Positions 23,758-32,356 are shown, counted from the first letter of the stretch. The stretch: DNA of 36,704 nt from Actinomadura sp. 6K520 (GCF_004349245.1 NZ_SMLC01000066.1:1-36704); one strand, 5' to 3'. Notes: generated by a model not told the origin, from the sequence alone. Translations and numbers: made by a program.

Positions 23758-25539
23758 GTGGCTCAACTCCGGATCGCGCTAGCGCAGGTGAACTCGGCCG
23801 TCGGTGACCTCGACGGCAACGCCGACAAGATCGTCGACTGGGTCCGGCGCGCCGCCGGTGCGGACGCGCACCTGGTCGCCTTCCCCGAGATGATGCTGAC
23901 CGGGTACCCGGTGGAGGACCTCGCCCTGCGCGCGTCCTTCGTCGAGGCGTCCCGGCGCGCCCTCGTTCGCCTCGCCCGCAGGCTCGCCGACGAGGGCCTC
24001 GGCGACCTCCCCGTCGTCACCGGCTACCTCGACCGGCGCCCGGTCGGGCTCGTCCGGTCCGGGCAGCCCGCCGGGGCACCGCTCGACGGCGCCGCGTGGC
24101 TCCACCGCGGCGAGGTCCTGGTGCGGTCGGCCAAGCACCACCTGCCCAACTACGGCGTGTTCGACGAGTACCGGATCTTCGTGCGGGGCGACCGGCTGCC
24201 CGTCGTCCGCGTGCACGGCGTCGACGTCGCGACCGTCGTCTGCGAGGACCTCTGGCAGGACGGCGGACCCGTCAGCGTCACCGGCGCCTCGGGGGCGGGG
24301 CTGCTCCTGGCCGTCAACGCCTCCCCGTACGAGCGCGACAAGGACGACGTCCGCCTCGATCTGTGCGCCCGCCGCGCCCGCGAGGCCGGCTGCGCCCTCG
24401 CCTACGTCAACCTGGTCGGCGGCCAGGACGAGCTGGTCTTCGACGGCGACTCCGTCGTCGTCGGCGCCGACGGCACGCTCCTCGCCCGCGCCCCCCGTTT
24501 CGTCGAGCACCTCCTCATCGCCGACCTCGCGCTCCCCGCCGGCGCCGCCGACCCGCCGCGCGGCCCCGTGGACGCGCTGGACGGCACCACGATCACCATC
24601 GACCGGCACGTCGTGTCGCCCGACCCCCTGCCCGCCTACCCGGTCGCCCCGCAGACCGTCGCCGAGCCGCTGGACGACCTCGCCGAGGTGTACGCGGCGC
24701 TCGTCCTCGGCACCCGCGACTACGCCCGCAAGAACGGGTTCCGCTCGGTCGTCCTCGGCCTGTCCGGCGGCATCGACTCGGCCCTCGTCGCCACCATCGC
24801 GTCCGACGCCCTCGGCCCCGAGAACGTGCACGCGATCCTGCTGCCGAGCCGCCACTCCTCCGAGGGATCCGTCGTCGACGCCGAGGACCTCGTCAAACGG
24901 CAGGGCGTCAACTCCCGCATCGTCCCCATCGCGGGCATGGTCGAGGCGTTCGAGGAGCAGCTCGAACTGACCGGCCTCGCCGCCGAGAACCTCCAGGCCC
25001 GCATCCGCGCCAACGTCTGGATGGGCCTGTCGAACGAGCACGGCCACCTCGTCCTCACCGGCGGCAACAAGAGCGAGCTCGCCACCGGCTACTCCACCCT
25101 CTACGGCGACTCAGCGGGCGGCTTCGCCCCCATCAAGGACGTCTTCAAGCTCACCGTGTGGGACCTGGCCCGCTGGCGCAACGCGCAGACCGGTTCCGAC
25201 CTCCCGTTCCTGCACCCCTTCGCCGAGGAGCCCATCCCCGAGGCGATCATCGAGAAGGAGCCGTCCGCCGAACTGCGCCCCGGCCAGCGCGACAGCGACA
25301 GCCTGCCGCCGTACAGCGAGCTGGACCCCCTCCTGGCCGACTACGTGGAACGGGACATGGGCCGCGGCGCCCTGATCTCCGCCGGCCACGACCCGGCCCT
25401 GGTCGACCGCGTGATCCGCCTGGTCGACATAGCCGAGTACAAGCGCCGCCAGTACCCGCCCGGCCCGAAGATCACCCCGAAGAACTTCGGCCGGGACCGC
25501 CGCCTACCCATAACCAACCTCTGGCGAGAACTGAGCTAG
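23758..25539 (+). CDS. nadE: Glutamine-dependent NAD+ synthetase
   Basis: 593-residue two-domain enzyme for the last step of NAD synthesis, converting nicotinic acid adenine dinucleotide to NAD+ with ammonia taken from glutamine. The N-terminal nitrilase-type glutaminase has its triad at Glu44 (FPEMMLTGYP), Lys126 (SAKHHLPNYGVFDEYR) and Cys162 (VVCEDLWQDGG). The C-terminal synthetase has the ATP-pyrophosphatase loop SGGIDS (336-341) and the GNKSELATGYSTLYGD block. Length and layout are those of the mycobacterial NadE. Regulation by the palindrome at 23712-23730 is likely. Glutamine use ties it loosely to the nitrogen genes nearby. Confidence 0.97.
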   Translation: MAQLRIALAQVNSAVGDLDGNADKIVDWVRRAAGADAHLVAFPEMMLTGYPVEDLALRASFVEASRRALVRLARRLADEGLGDLPVVTGYLDRRPVGLVRSGQPAGAPLDGAAWLHRGEVLVRSAKHHLPNYGVFDEYRIFVRGDRLPVVRVHGVDVATVVCEDLWQDGGPVSVTGASGAGLLLAVNASPYERDKDDVRLDLCARRAREAGCALAYVNLVGGQDELVFDGDSVVVGADGTLLARAPRFVEHLLIADLALPAGAADPPRGPVDALDGTTITIDRHVVSPDPLPAYPVAPQTVAEPLDDLAEVYAALVLGTRDYARKNGFRSVVLGLSGGIDSALVATIASDALGPENVHAILLPSRHSSEGSVVDAEDLVKRQGVNSRIVPIAGMVEAFEEQLELTGLAAENLQARIRANVWMGLSNEHGHLVLTGGNKSELATGYSTLYGDSAGGFAPIKDVFKLTVWDLARWRNAQTGSDLPFLHPFAEEPIPEAIIEKEPSAELRPGQRDSDSLPPYSELDPLLADYVERDMGRGALISAGHDPALVDRVIRLVDIAEYKRRQYPPGPKITPKNFGRDRRLPITNLWRELS

Positions 25540-25609
25540 CCCCGCTTCCGCACATCGGGGGCATGGAGTGGAAGCCGCGGGTGCGGGCCTGCCTGAATGA
25601 TCACCTCAC

Positions 25610-25656
25610 GGGTCGTGCGGCCGGAGGTCGCTCTGCGACCGGAGGCCGCACGACCC
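25610..25656. repeat. Large hairpin with symmetric GGA internal loop
   Basis: A 13-base outer stem (25610-25622 with 25644-25656, perfect), a symmetric internal loop GGA/GGA, a 6-base inner stem (GGTCGC/GCGACC) and a TCT loop, 47 bases in all. It begins 71 bases after the nadE stop. No T run follows. It may stop transcription or be a mobile palindromic repeat. Confidence 0.75.
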
Positions 25657-25658
25657 GC

Positions 25659-25715
25659 CGCACGGCGAGCCGTTTCACGAGACGCGGAGCGGATCGGGAA
25701 ACGGTTCGCCGTGCG
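25659..25715. repeat. Long inverted repeat, 18-base arms
   Basis: Arm CGCACGGCGAGCCGTTTC (25659-25676) pairs with 25698-25715 over all 18 positions, one of them a G-T wobble, with a 21-base loop. It starts 3 bases after the preceding hairpin, and its right arm runs into the first 45-base tandem unit. Confidence 0.75.
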
Positions 25716-25800
25716 TAACGGGGGTTCCAGGGGGTCGCCCCCCTGGGCTGGCACTGTGCGCAACGGGGGTTCCAGGGGGTCGCCCGCCTGGGCTAGCACA
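25711..25800. repeat. Two tandem 45-bp repeat units
   Basis: Units 25711-25755 and 25756-25800 are directly adjacent and identical at 41 of 45 positions. Each starts with GTGC and ends with GCAC plus one base, and contains the self-pairing stretch CCAGGGGG...CCCCTGG or a close form. The second unit ends one base before the stop codon of the convergent SpoIIE-type gene at 25802. The pattern suggests an amplifiable intergenic repeat that also serves as terminator. Confidence 0.85.
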
Positions 25801-25801
25801 G

Positions 25802-27919
25802 CTACTCCCGGTGGTGGTTTTCGCCGGGCCAGGTTTCGCCGGGCCAGCCGGAGACCTGCTCGGAGGCGTCGGGGTCGATGCCGGGGACGATCTGCTCGCA
25901 CCAGACGACCTTGCCGGCGGCGGTGCGGCGGGTGCCCCAGCGGTGGGCGAGCTGGCTGACGACGAGGAGGCCGCGGCCGTTCTCGTCGTCGTCCTCGGCG
26001 CGGCGCAGGCGGGGCAGGGCCGCGGACCGGTCCAGGACCTCGCAGACGAGGGTGCGCTCCAGCAGGAGGCGCAGCTCGATCGGGCCGGGCGCGTAGCGGA
26101 GCGCGTTGGTGATCAGCTCGGAGGCGAGCAGCTCGGTGGTGTACTCCAGCTCCTCCAGGCCCCATTCCGCCAGCCGGGTGCGGACGAGGCCGCGGGCGCG
26201 GCGGACGGCGGCCGGGTCGGCGGGCAGCGTCCAGGAGGCGTAGCGGTCCTCGGGGAGGCGGCGCAGCCGGGCGATCAGGACGGCGATGTCGTCGCGGTGC
26301 TGGTCGGCGTACACGCCGGCGAGGGTGGCCTTGGCGAGGTCCTCCATCGGGCGGTCGGCGGAGTCCGGGCCGAAGATCCGTTGCAGGCGGGCGAGGCCGT
26401 CGTCGATGTCGCGGCCGCGGTTCTCGACGAGGCCGTCGGTGTAGATGACGAAGAGGCTGCCGTCCTCGACGGTGAACTCGCGGCTCTCGATGGCGGCGCC
26501 GCCGGCGACGCCGAGCGGCGGTGCCGGGGGGACCTGCAGGTACTCGCCTGCGCCGCCCGGGCTGGACAGCAGCGGCGGCAGGTGCCCGGCGGACGCGATC
26601 TCGATGGTGCCGGTCGTCGCGTCGTACACCGCGTACACGCAGGTGGCGAAGTGCGGTTCCTGCTCGCCCAGCTCGATCATCAGCTCGTGCATGACGTGCA
26701 GCGCGTCGGCGGGCGGCAGTTCCAGGTTGGCCAGCGTGTGCAGCGCGGTGCGGAGCCGTCCCATCGTGACGGCGGCGCGCACCCCGTGCCCGGCGACGTC
26801 GCCGACGATGAGGGCGACGCGGGCGCCGGGCAGCGCGATCGACTCGTACCAGTCGCCGCCGACCTCGACGAGCTTGCTGCCGGGCAGGTAGCGGTGCCTG
26901 ACCTCGACCGAGGAGGGCGCCGACAGCCGGTTCGGCAGCAGGCTGCGCTGGAGGGCGAGCGCGGTGGCGCGCTCGCGGCTGAACAGCCGGGCGTTGTCGA
27001 TGACGATCGCGGCGCGGGCGGCGAACTCCATGCCGATCTCGACGTCGTAGGCGTCGAACTTGCGGAACCCCGGGACGCGGGTACAGGCGATGAACCCGAG
27101 GAGGGTGTCGCGGGCGATCATCGGCAGCAGCACCATCGACACGTCCGACAGCAGCTCGCCCGCGGGGCCGCGCCGCCACCGCCGGGCGATCTCGGACGCG
27201 GCGTCCACGCTGACGTGCGCCAGGTGGACGGGCCGGGCCGTCTCCATGACCTGCCGGTACGGGGTGCCCTCGGGGAACACGAGGACCTCGCCGACGGGGA
27301 ACGTGGCCGGCCACGCCGGGTTGCCGTCGTCGGAGCTGACGGCGATGCGGCGGAGCACGGCCGAGCCGGACTCGCTGTGCACCTCGTCGGCGGCGACCAG
27401 GCTCTCCAGCACCAGGACGGAGGCGGCGTTGCAGTAGTGCGGGACGACGACCTCGACGAGGCCGCGGGCGGACTGGTCCAGGTCGAGGGACGCGCCGAAC
27501 CGGGTGACCTGGTCGTCCATCAGCGCGCGGCGCATGAGGGCCGGGTCCTGGTAGCGCTCGCTCGGCGGGAGCGCGACCCGCACGTACAGCAGGACCGCGG
27601 GCGCCGCGCCGGTGTCGCCGCCGACCATCGGCTGCGCGGTCACGACGGCGTCGGCGGACGTGCCGTCGCCGCGCAGCACCGTCATCACGCCGTTGCGCTC
27701 GTGCCCGACGTCGTTGGTCTCCAGCAGGGTCTCAAGGTCGGCCTTGGCCTCCTCCCCCACCAGGTCGGTGGCGGGGTGGCCGATGAGCTCCTCCGGGGCG
27801 CGTCCGAGGACGGCCCGCGCGTTGGGCCCGCACTGCACGATCCGCCGGGAACCGTCGATGCCCAGGACAAGGGTCCGGGATGCGGAATCGGTGGCGGGCG
27901 CATCGCCACGCGGCGCCAT
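25802..27919 (-). CDS. PAS-GAF-SpoIIE phosphatase with anti-sigma-type kinase domain
   Basis: 705-residue multi-domain regulator. In order: a PAS domain (about 15-115), a GAF domain (about 150-310), a PP2C-type SpoIIE phosphatase (about 330-545, metal-binding motifs VGGDWYES, VGDVAGHG, YTDGLVE and DDIAVL), and a C-terminal HATPase of the RsbW type (about 570-680, SELITNALRYA and ENGRGLLVVSQ). No membrane segment is seen, so it acts in the cytosol. Such proteins control alternative sigma factors by dephosphorylating, and sometimes rephosphorylating, an anti-anti-sigma factor; no partner gene is adjacent. ATG 27919 is taken as start, with GTG 27922 and 27931 as alternatives. Its signals would be small molecules or redox state sensed by the PAS or GAF part, which is inference. 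Confidence 0.9.
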   Translation of the reverse strand: MAPRGDAPATDSASRTLVLGIDGSRRIVQCGPNARAVLGRAPEELIGHPATDLVGEEAKADLETLLETNDVGHERNGVMTVLRGDGTSADAVVTAQPMVGGDTGAAPAVLLYVRVALPPSERYQDPALMRRALMDDQVTRFGASLDLDQSARGLVEVVVPHYCNAASVLVLESLVAADEVHSESGSAVLRRIAVSSDDGNPAWPATFPVGEVLVFPEGTPYRQVMETARPVHLAHVSVDAASEIARRWRRGPAGELLSDVSMVLLPMIARDTLLGFIACTRVPGFRKFDAYDVEIGMEFAARAAIVIDNARLFSRERATALALQRSLLPNRLSAPSSVEVRHRYLPGSKLVEVGGDWYESIALPGARVALIVGDVAGHGVRAAVTMGRLRTALHTLANLELPPADALHVMHELMIELGEQEPHFATCVYAVYDATTGTIEIASAGHLPPLLSSPGGAGEYLQVPPAPPLGVAGGAAIESREFTVEDGSLFVIYTDGLVENRGRDIDDGLARLQRIFGPDSADRPMEDLAKATLAGVYADQHRDDIAVLIARLRRLPEDRYASWTLPADPAAVRRARGLVRTRLAEWGLEELEYTTELLASELITNALRYAPGPIELRLLLERTLVCEVLDRSAALPRLRRAEDDDENGRGLLVVSQLAHRWGTRRTAAGKVVWCEQIVPGIDPDASEQVSGWPGETWPGENHHRE

Positions 27920-28053
27920 CACTGATCTCACCTGACGCGCTCCAGACAGCCGGTCGTCTACGCATTACCCAGCGCCAGTATGGGGCATGACACCGTTTCG
28001 ATGGGAGAAGATCACGCTTACCAGGCCGAAAACCATTCAGCTTTTGCGCCGGA

Positions 28054-28650
28054 TCACCGCTGCGCGTTCCCGATTCCCGTCAGCAGGGCGTCGACGACGG
28101 CCTCGGCGTAGCCCTCCGGGAACGTCTCCCGCGGCCTGCGCGGCGTGAGCGAGCCGACCAGCATCGACATCGCCACCTCGACGTCGAGGTCGGCCCGCAG
28201 CTCCCCGGTCGCGACGCCGCGCCGCAGCACGTCGCGGACGATCGCGCGCCGCGGCTCGATGATGTCCTTCTTGTAGCGGGCGTACAGCTCGGGGTGCTTC
28301 TCCGCGCTGCCGAGGACGTTGTAGAAGCACCGCAGGTGCCGGCCTCCCCGTTCGGCGGCCAGCGCGCGGGCGATCTCGGTGAGGTCCTCCCGGGCCGACA
28401 CCCCGGCCGGCTCGGGCAGCGGCGCCTTCGCCGCGCCCAGCGCGTCCACGATCAGCGCCTCCTTGCTGGGCCAGCGGCGGTAGATGGTGGTCTTGCCGAC
28501 GCCGGCGCGGGCCGCGACCGCCTCCATGGACACGCCCGCCACGCCGGACTCCCGGGCGAGCAGGTCGAGGGTCGCCTCCAGGATCGCCCTGTCGGCCCGC
28601 TCGCTGCGCGGCCGTCCCGGTGCCCGGCCGGTGGCCGCCGTCTCGCCCAT
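28054..28650 (-). CDS. TetR family transcriptional regulator
   Basis: 198-residue repressor. The N-terminal helix-turn-helix is clear (VSMEAVAARAGVGKTTIYRRWPSKEALI, cited here as two blocks around residues 40-67), and the C-terminal ligand-binding helices follow. It starts 4 bases after the stop of the MFS exporter gene on the same strand, so the two form an operon, exporter first. The palindrome at 30231-30250 in front of the exporter is the obvious binding site, giving a self-regulated drug or metabolite efflux unit released by the exported compound. The inducer is unknown. Confidence 0.92.
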   Translation of the reverse strand: MGETAATGRAPGRPRSERADRAILEATLDLLARESGVAGVSMEAVAARAGVGKTTIYRRWPSKEALIVDALGAAKAPLPEPAGVSAREDLTEIARALAAERGGRHLRCFYNVLGSAEKHPELYARYKKDIIEPRRAIVRDVLRRGVATGELRADLDVEVAMSMLVGSLTPRRPRETFPEGYAEAVVDALLTGIGNAQR

Positions 28651-28654
28651 GCCG

Positions 28655-30229
28655 TCAGACCCCCGCCTCCGCCCGCCGCCGTGGCGGCTCGTCCGCCGCG
28701 GCGGCGGGCTCGGGCTCGGCGGCGGCGCGCCCCGGCATCCACTTGAGGACGACCATGGCGGCGGCGAACGCGATGACGGCGGCGGCCGAGGACGCGATGT
28801 GCATGGCGTGCACGAACGCGGCGTTGGCGGGTTCGAGGAGGCCCTGGCCGGCGGTGCCCAGCCGGGCCGCGACGCCGTGCGCCCCCTCGATGGACTCGGC
28901 GGCGGTCTCCCGCGCGCCGGGCGGCAGCGTGCCGAGCTCGCCGCCGAGGTCGCGGCGGTAGACGGAGGCGACGATCGAGCCGAGCACGGCGACGCCCATC
29001 GCGACCGCGACCTGGCGGGCGACGTTGTTGAGGGCCGATCCGGCGCCCGCCTTCTCGCGGGGCAGCGCGGACATGACCGACTCGGTGGCGGCCGGCATCA
29101 CGTGGGCCATCCCCACCCCCTGCACGAAGAAGATCACGCACAGGAACCACATCGGGGTGGCGGTGCCGAGGAGCTGGTAGCCCGCGAGCCCGCCGGCGAC
29201 CAGCAGCAGCCCGGCCGTGCAGACGGCCTTGGCGCCGAAGCGGCGGACCATGGAGGCGCTGCGCGGGGAGAAGACGAGCTGGGCGACCGCGAACGGCACG
29301 ACCATCGCGCCGGCCTCCATCGGGGACAGCCCGCGCACCGACTGCATGTAGAAGTTGGAGAAGAACAGCACGCCGGAGGCGGCGAAGAAGCACAGCGCGA
29401 TGGCGGCGACGGCGGCCGAGAGCCGCGGATCCCTGAACAGCCGGACGTCGAACGCCGGGGAGTCGCTCCGGGCCTCGTGCCGGACGAACAGCGCGAGCAC
29501 GGCGACACCCGCGAAGATCGGGCCGAGCACCGAGGCGGCCGCCCAGTCCCCCGTCTCACCGCCGCGGATGATGCCGTAGGAGAGGGAGACCAGGCCGATG
29601 ACCGACAGCAGGACGCCGACCGGGTCGAGCCGTCCGGGATCGGGGTTGCGCGACTCGGGGACGAGGAACACCATCAGCGCGATGGCGGCCGTGATGACCG
29701 GCACGTTGATCAGGAAGACCGAGCCCCACCAGAAGTGCGCGAGCAGCAGGCCGCCGGTGAGCGGGCCGATGGCGACGGCGAGGCCGACCGCGCCCGCCCA
29801 GATGCCGATGGCGCGGCCCCGCTCGTGCGGCTCGAAGACGTTGGTGATGATCGAGAGCGTCTGCGGCATGACCGCGGCGCCGCCGAGGCCCATCAGGGCG
29901 CGGGCGTAGATGAGCTGGTCCGGGGACTGCGCGTAGGCCGACAGCAGCGAGGCGAGCGCGAACACCGCGAGGCCCCCGACGAGCACCCGCTTGCGGCCGA
30001 TCCGGTCGCCGATGACGCCGAAGGTAAACAGCAGGCCGGCGAAGACCAGCGTGTAGGAGTTGATCGACCACTCGAGCTCGCTCTGCGTCGCGCCGAGGCC
30101 CTGATGCGGGTCCGCGATGGTCTTCAGCGCGACGTTGAGGATGGTGTTGTCGAGCACCACCACGAGCAGGCTCATGGTCAGCACGCCGAGGATGGCCCAC
30201 CTGCGGCGCTGGATCGTGGGGGAGTCCAT
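28655..30229 (-). CDS. DHA2-type MFS multidrug exporter
   Basis: 524-residue, probably 14-helix, proton-driven exporter of the EmrB/QacA group. Early motifs are LDNTILNVALKTI in helix 1, the loop motif GDRIGRKRVLVGG (motif A), and GPLTGGLLL (motif C, typical of antiporters). The C-terminal tail is charged and alanine-rich. ATG 30229 is chosen because the family's N-terminus (RRRWAILGVLTMSLLVVVLD) follows within a few residues. An ATG at 30262 would place the presumed operator inside the coding region. No ribosome site is visible at either. It is co-transcribed with the TetR gene. Confidence 0.9.
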   Translation of the reverse strand: MDSPTIQRRRWAILGVLTMSLLVVVLDNTILNVALKTIADPHQGLGATQSELEWSINSYTLVFAGLLFTFGVIGDRIGRKRVLVGGLAVFALASLLSAYAQSPDQLIYARALMGLGGAAVMPQTLSIITNVFEPHERGRAIGIWAGAVGLAVAIGPLTGGLLLAHFWWGSVFLINVPVITAAIALMVFLVPESRNPDPGRLDPVGVLLSVIGLVSLSYGIIRGGETGDWAAASVLGPIFAGVAVLALFVRHEARSDSPAFDVRLFRDPRLSAAVAAIALCFFAASGVLFFSNFYMQSVRGLSPMEAGAMVVPFAVAQLVFSPRSASMVRRFGAKAVCTAGLLLVAGGLAGYQLLGTATPMWFLCVIFFVQGVGMAHVMPAATESVMSALPREKAGAGSALNNVARQVAVAMGVAVLGSIVASVYRRDLGGELGTLPPGARETAAESIEGAHGVAARLGTAGQGLLEPANAAFVHAMHIASSAAAVIAFAAAMVVLKWMPGRAAAEPEPAAAADEPPRRRAEAGV

Positions 30230-30230
30230 G

Positions 30231-30250
30231 ACGATACGCAACGGTATCGT
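30231..30250. promoter_or_regulatory. Probable TetR operator in front of the MFS gene
   Basis: ACGATAC (30231-30237), 6 bases, GTATCGT (30244-30250): perfect 7-base arms, 20 bases overall, the usual size of a TetR-family site. It begins 1 base before the exporter start codon on the minus strand and includes the TACCGT -10 candidate. Confidence 0.7.
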
Positions 30251-30259
30251 TTCGGAATT

Positions 30260-30281
30260 CATTCCCGGATATCCGGGAATG
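30260..30281. promoter_or_regulatory. 22-base perfect palindrome between the MFS gene and panB
   Basis: Each half is 11 bases (CATTCCCGGAT at 30260-30270) with no spacer. It lies 9 bases beyond the TetR-type operator and about 90 bases before panB. It could be a second regulator's site on either promoter or a cruciform-forming spacer. Confidence 0.6.
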
Positions 30282-30369
30282 GCGGGGACTACCCGAATCG
30301 TTTTCGAAGTGGCACGATCGGTTCCGTCTGGGTACGCCACCGTGGCGCCTCAAGACCGGAGGTTCTCGC

Positions 30370-31221
30370 ATGTCTTCATCTGCCGCACCCTCAGCGCAGC
30401 CGGCCGCACTCTACGGCGGCACGGGCGGGCGGAGGGTCACCGTACGCGACATCGCCGCCGCCAAGGAGCGGCGCGAGAAGTGGCCGATGCTCACCGCCTA
30501 CGACGCGCTCACCGCGCGGATCTTCGACGAGGCCGGCATCCCCGTGCTGCTCGTCGGCGACTCCGCCGCGATGGTCGTGTACGGCTACGACTCGACCATC
30601 CCGGTGACCGTGGACGACCTGATCCCGCTGACCGCGGCCGTCGTCCGCGGCTCCGAGCGCGCCATGGTCGTCGCCGACCTGCCGTTCGGCTCCTACCAGA
30701 CGGGCGTGCCCGAGGCGCTGACCGCCGCCACCCGGTTCCTCAAGGAGACCGGCGCGCACGCCGTCAAGCTGGAGGGCGGCCGCCGGATCCTCCCGCAGGC
30801 CGAGGCGATGGTCGCCGCCGGGATCCCGGTGATGGGCCACCTCGGCCTCACCCCCCAGTCGGTGAACGTCTTCGGCGGGTACCGGGTGCAGGGGCGCGGG
30901 CAGGACGGCGAGGAGCTGATGGCGGACGCCAAGGCCCTCGAAGCGGCGGGGGCGTTCTCCGTCGTCCTCGAATGCGTCCCCGAGGACCTCGCGGCCCGCG
31001 TCACCTCGTCCCTGTCCATCCCGACGATCGGCATCGGCGGCGGCAACCAGACCGACGCGCAGGTCCTCGTCTGGCAGGACATGGCCGGGCTCACCCCGCG
31101 CACCGCGAAGTTCGTCAAGAAGTTCGCCGACATGAACGGCCTGCTCAGCGACGCCGCGCGCAGCTACGCGGAGGAGGTCGTGAACGGCACCTACCCGGCG
31201 CCGGAGCACTCCTACCACTAG
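30370..31221 (+). CDS. panB: 3-methyl-2-oxobutanoate hydroxymethyltransferase
   Basis: 283-residue ketopantoate-forming enzyme, first step of pantothenate (and so coenzyme A) synthesis, using methylenetetrahydrofolate and a divalent metal. Typical blocks are VGDSAAMVVYG (metal and substrate site), DLPFGSY, KLEGG, MGHLGLTPQSVN and the conserved ECVP. Fold is a TIM barrel; length is normal. The start ATG has GGAGG 7 bases upstream. It stands alone: panC and panD are not in the window. A strong two-way terminator follows. Confidence 0.97.
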   Translation: MSSSAAPSAQPAALYGGTGGRRVTVRDIAAAKERREKWPMLTAYDALTARIFDEAGIPVLLVGDSAAMVVYGYDSTIPVTVDDLIPLTAAVVRGSERAMVVADLPFGSYQTGVPEALTAATRFLKETGAHAVKLEGGRRILPQAEAMVAAGIPVMGHLGLTPQSVNVFGGYRVQGRGQDGEELMADAKALEAAGAFSVVLECVPEDLAARVTSSLSIPTIGIGGGNQTDAQVLVWQDMAGLTPRTAKFVKKFADMNGLLSDAARSYAEEVVNGTYPAPEHSYH

Positions 31222-31237
31222 CTACAAGTCCCCTTGA

Positions 31238-31290
31238 CACGGACGGAGAGGGCCGGACCCGCACGGGTCCGGCCCTCCTCCCTGTCCGTG
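31238..31290. terminator. Two-way terminator between panB and the K+ channel gene
   Basis: Perfect 14-base stem (31248-31261 with 31264-31277) with a CA turn, extended after an internal loop by a further 7-base stem (CACGGAC at 31238-31244 with 31284-31290). Confidence 0.85.
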
Positions 31291-31300
31291 GAGGCCGCCG

Positions 31301-32356
31301 TCACGTGGCGGCCGGGTCGGCGGCGGACGCCCCCGCCTGCCTCTTCGAGCGAACGATGATCAGCCGGTCGCCGGCCGCGAGCGACCCGCACACGGGGTGG
31401 TCGAACGGCAGCAGCCGGCCGTCCCGCACCACCGCGAGGACCGGTTCCCGCACCGCCCCGACCGGCCCGCCGATCTCGTCCGCGAGCACGTCGCGCTCGG
31501 CCAGGTCCAGGCCGCTGCCCTGGTCGAGCAGGTCCTCGATGACCTGGCCGACGTTCGGCTGGCTGGTGGACACCCCGAGCAGCCGCCCGGCCGCCTCCGA
31601 GGACGTCACCACGTGGTCGGCGCCGGACTGCCGCAGCAGCGGGACGTTCTCCGACTCGCGCACCGACGCCAGGATCGCGGCGTCCGGGTTGAGCTGCCGC
31701 GCCGTGAGCGTGACCAGGACCGCCGTGTCGTCGCGGGCGCTGGCCACCACGACCTCCCGCGCCCGCTGGACCGCCGCCTGCCGGAGCACCGAGCTGCGGG
31801 TGGCGTCCCCGACGATGCCGACGAACCCGGCCTCCGCCGCCTCGGCGACGACCCGGGGGTCGGGGTCGACGACGACGATCGACTCGCGGCTCACGCCGGT
31901 GCTGAGCAGGGTCTTGATGGCGCTGCGGCCCTTGGTGCCGTAGCCGGCCACCACGATGTGGTCGCGCACGCGTGTCCTCCAGCGGGCCTTGCGCCAGTCG
32001 TCGCGGGTCCGTTCCGCCAGCACCTCAAGGGTGGTGCCGACGAGGACGATGAGGAACAGTACCCGCACGGGCGTGATGAAGAGGATGTTGACCAGCCGGG
32101 CCGCCTCGGTGACCGGCGCGATGTCACCGTAGCCGGTGGTCGACATGGTCACGGTGGCGTAGTAGAAGGCGTCGAGCAGCGACACCGTCCCGTCGACGCC
32201 GTCGCTGTACCCGTCGCGGTCGGCGTACACGACGGCCACCGCGGCGAAGAGCAGCAGCAGGGCGAAGCCGACCCGCTGCGCCACGGCGCGCAGCGGCCCC
32301 GTCCTGGCCGAGGGCAGCAGGACGAGCGGTCCCCGCACCGCTTCCGGATCGTTCAC
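31301..32356 (-). CDS. Two-helix K+ channel with RCK (TrkA-N/TrkA-C) domain
   Basis: 351-residue potassium channel subunit. A membrane helix (about 30-45), the pore helix and selectivity filter TTGYGD (73-78), and a second helix (about 86-108) are followed by a cytosolic RCK domain. The RCK part starts with the Rossmann loop VVAGYGTKGRSA, binds a nucleotide or ligand, and ends in a TrkA-C domain (about 260-340). It forms a tetramer that opens in response to ligand. GTG 32356 is the start because TACGGT (32364-32369) ends 7 bases before it; the longer frame from GTG 32365 lies within that site. Confidence 0.92.
   Translation of the reverse strand: MNDPEAVRGPLVLLPSARTGPLRAVAQRVGFALLLLFAAVAVVYADRDGYSDGVDGTVSLLDAFYYATVTMSTTGYGDIAPVTEAARLVNILFITPVRVLFLIVLVGTTLEVLAERTRDDWRKARWRTRVRDHIVVAGYGTKGRSAIKTLLSTGVSRESIVVVDPDPRVVAEAAEAGFVGIVGDATRSSVLRQAAVQRAREVVVASARDDTAVLVTLTARQLNPDAAILASVRESENVPLLRQSGADHVVTSSEAAGRLLGVSTSQPNVGQVIEDLLDQGSGLDLAERDVLADEIGGPVGAVREPVLAVVRDGRLLPFDHPVCGSLAAGDRLIIVRSKRQAGASAADPAAT

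Noticed and set aside
25610..25715. Hairpins as a tRNA gene or riboswitch
   Set aside because: No cloverleaf, anticodon arm or CCA-type end can be laid out, and the element lies at 3' ends of genes, not before one.
25811..27925. 704-residue open frame on the plus strand
   Set aside because: It is antisense to the PAS-GAF-SpoIIE gene, low in complexity (long Gly/Ala/Val/Asp runs) and has no domain I recognise.
28484..30607. 707-residue open frame on the plus strand across TetR, MFS and panB
   Set aside because: It crosses three well-supported genes, is very rich in Asp, Gly, His and Arg, and is explained by high-GC codon bias.
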